Source of the DNA: JARDZI01 sp041639705 | GTDB taxonomy: Bacteria; Bacillota; Clostridia; Clostridiales; Caloramatoraceae | NCBI GenBank assembly: GCA_041639705.1 | Contig: JBEQBT010000235.1 | Location: 1-5,392, forward strand | Length of the DNA stretch: 5,392 nt | Reading direction: 5' to 3' | In this document: positions 5,174 through 5,392 of the stretch, one piece after another | Numbering within the stretch: the stretch's first letter is position 1 | Layout of the letters: each line of letters starts with the position of its first letter | Program-made: the position numbers and the translations under genes | The notes under the pieces: model-generated | Told to the model about the DNA's origin: nothing | The model's database searches: none | The model's input: the letters and a program-made list of their open reading frames with translations, nothing else

Positions 5174-5392
5174 ATTTCATCTGCTTTTTTATTCCCTTTT
5201 CAAGGCTATTTTCATAATCAATATATTCATAGACACTTTCGTCGAATAGGGCACTGAACCCTTTTAGTTCCTCTAAAGTTAGCTCCTCTATTGAACAACT
5301 TTTCTCCTCACAGTACAACACTATGCTGCCTACCACTCCGTGGGCATCTCTAAATGGCATTCCCTTTAGTACAAGGTAATCAGCAACTTCAG
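5172..5392 (-). CDS. argH: Argininosuccinate lyase, C-terminal part
   Basis: ArgH splits argininosuccinate into arginine and fumarate, the last step of arginine synthesis, in the cytosol as a homotetramer. The frame is open to the right edge, so the ATG at 5360 is internal; 72 residues of the C-terminus are visible. The sequence EVADYLVLKGMPFRDAHGVV matches the conserved C-terminal segment of the family, with the highly conserved GMPFRDAH run, followed by the EELTLEELKGFSALFDESVY helical region. The signature loop with the catalytic serine lies outside the window. The gene ends with a Lys-rich tail, 8 bases before a shared terminator. Confidence 0.95.
   Translation of the reverse strand, partial: EVADYLVLKGMPFRDAHGVVGSIVLYCEEKSCSIEELTLEELKGFSALFDESVYEYIDYENSLEKGIKKQMK

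Overview
The window looks like chromosomal DNA from a low-GC, strictly or facultatively anaerobic Firmicute, most likely a Clostridium-type organism. The support is the AT-rich intergenic sequence, strong AAGGAGG-type ribosome binding sites, sigma-A promoters with TTGACA boxes, an HD-GYP protein with a C-terminal extension I associate with clostridia, and an oxygen-sensitive class III ribonucleotide reductase. Species cannot be fixed from this sequence alone.

Layout, left to right. (1) The 3' part of an HD-GYP (cyclic-di-GMP phosphodiesterase type) gene runs in from the left edge and ends at a hairpin terminator. (2) A regulatory interval of about 270 bases precedes nrdD. It holds a near-consensus promoter, two NrdR-type operator boxes exactly 31 bp apart, a perfect 12-bp hairpin at the predicted transcript 5' end, and a second promoter downstream of both boxes. 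(3) The nrdD-nrdG operon encodes the anaerobic ribonucleoside-triphosphate reductase and its radical-SAM activase; it ends at a strong 17-bp hairpin. (4) Converging on that hairpin from the minus strand is a 50-codon gene for a tiny double-CxxC (zinc-ribbon-like) protein with a Gly/Leu-rich hydrophobic tail. (5) About 500 bases of very AT-rich DNA follow, with no convincing gene but several inverted repeats. (6) Next comes an AT-rich gene for a 137-residue protein with a PEGA-like N-terminal part and two predicted membrane helices. (7) A two-way terminator separates it from the 3' end of argH (argininosuccinate lyase), which enters from the right on the minus strand.

How the genes work together: only nrdD and nrdG form a clear functional unit. 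NrdG uses S-adenosylmethionine and a 4Fe-4S cluster to place a glycyl radical on NrdD, which then makes dNTPs without oxygen. The promoter suggests repression by NrdR (an ATP/dATP-sensing repressor), plus a second start site that the boxes do not overlap. The HD-GYP gene, the small zinc-ribbon gene, the PEGA-like gene and argH appear to be independent transcription units.

I found no CRISPR array, transposon, phage gene, tRNA or rRNA, and no evidence of a large new system. The most noteworthy items are the small zinc-ribbon/hydrophobic-tail protein and the compact nrd control region.
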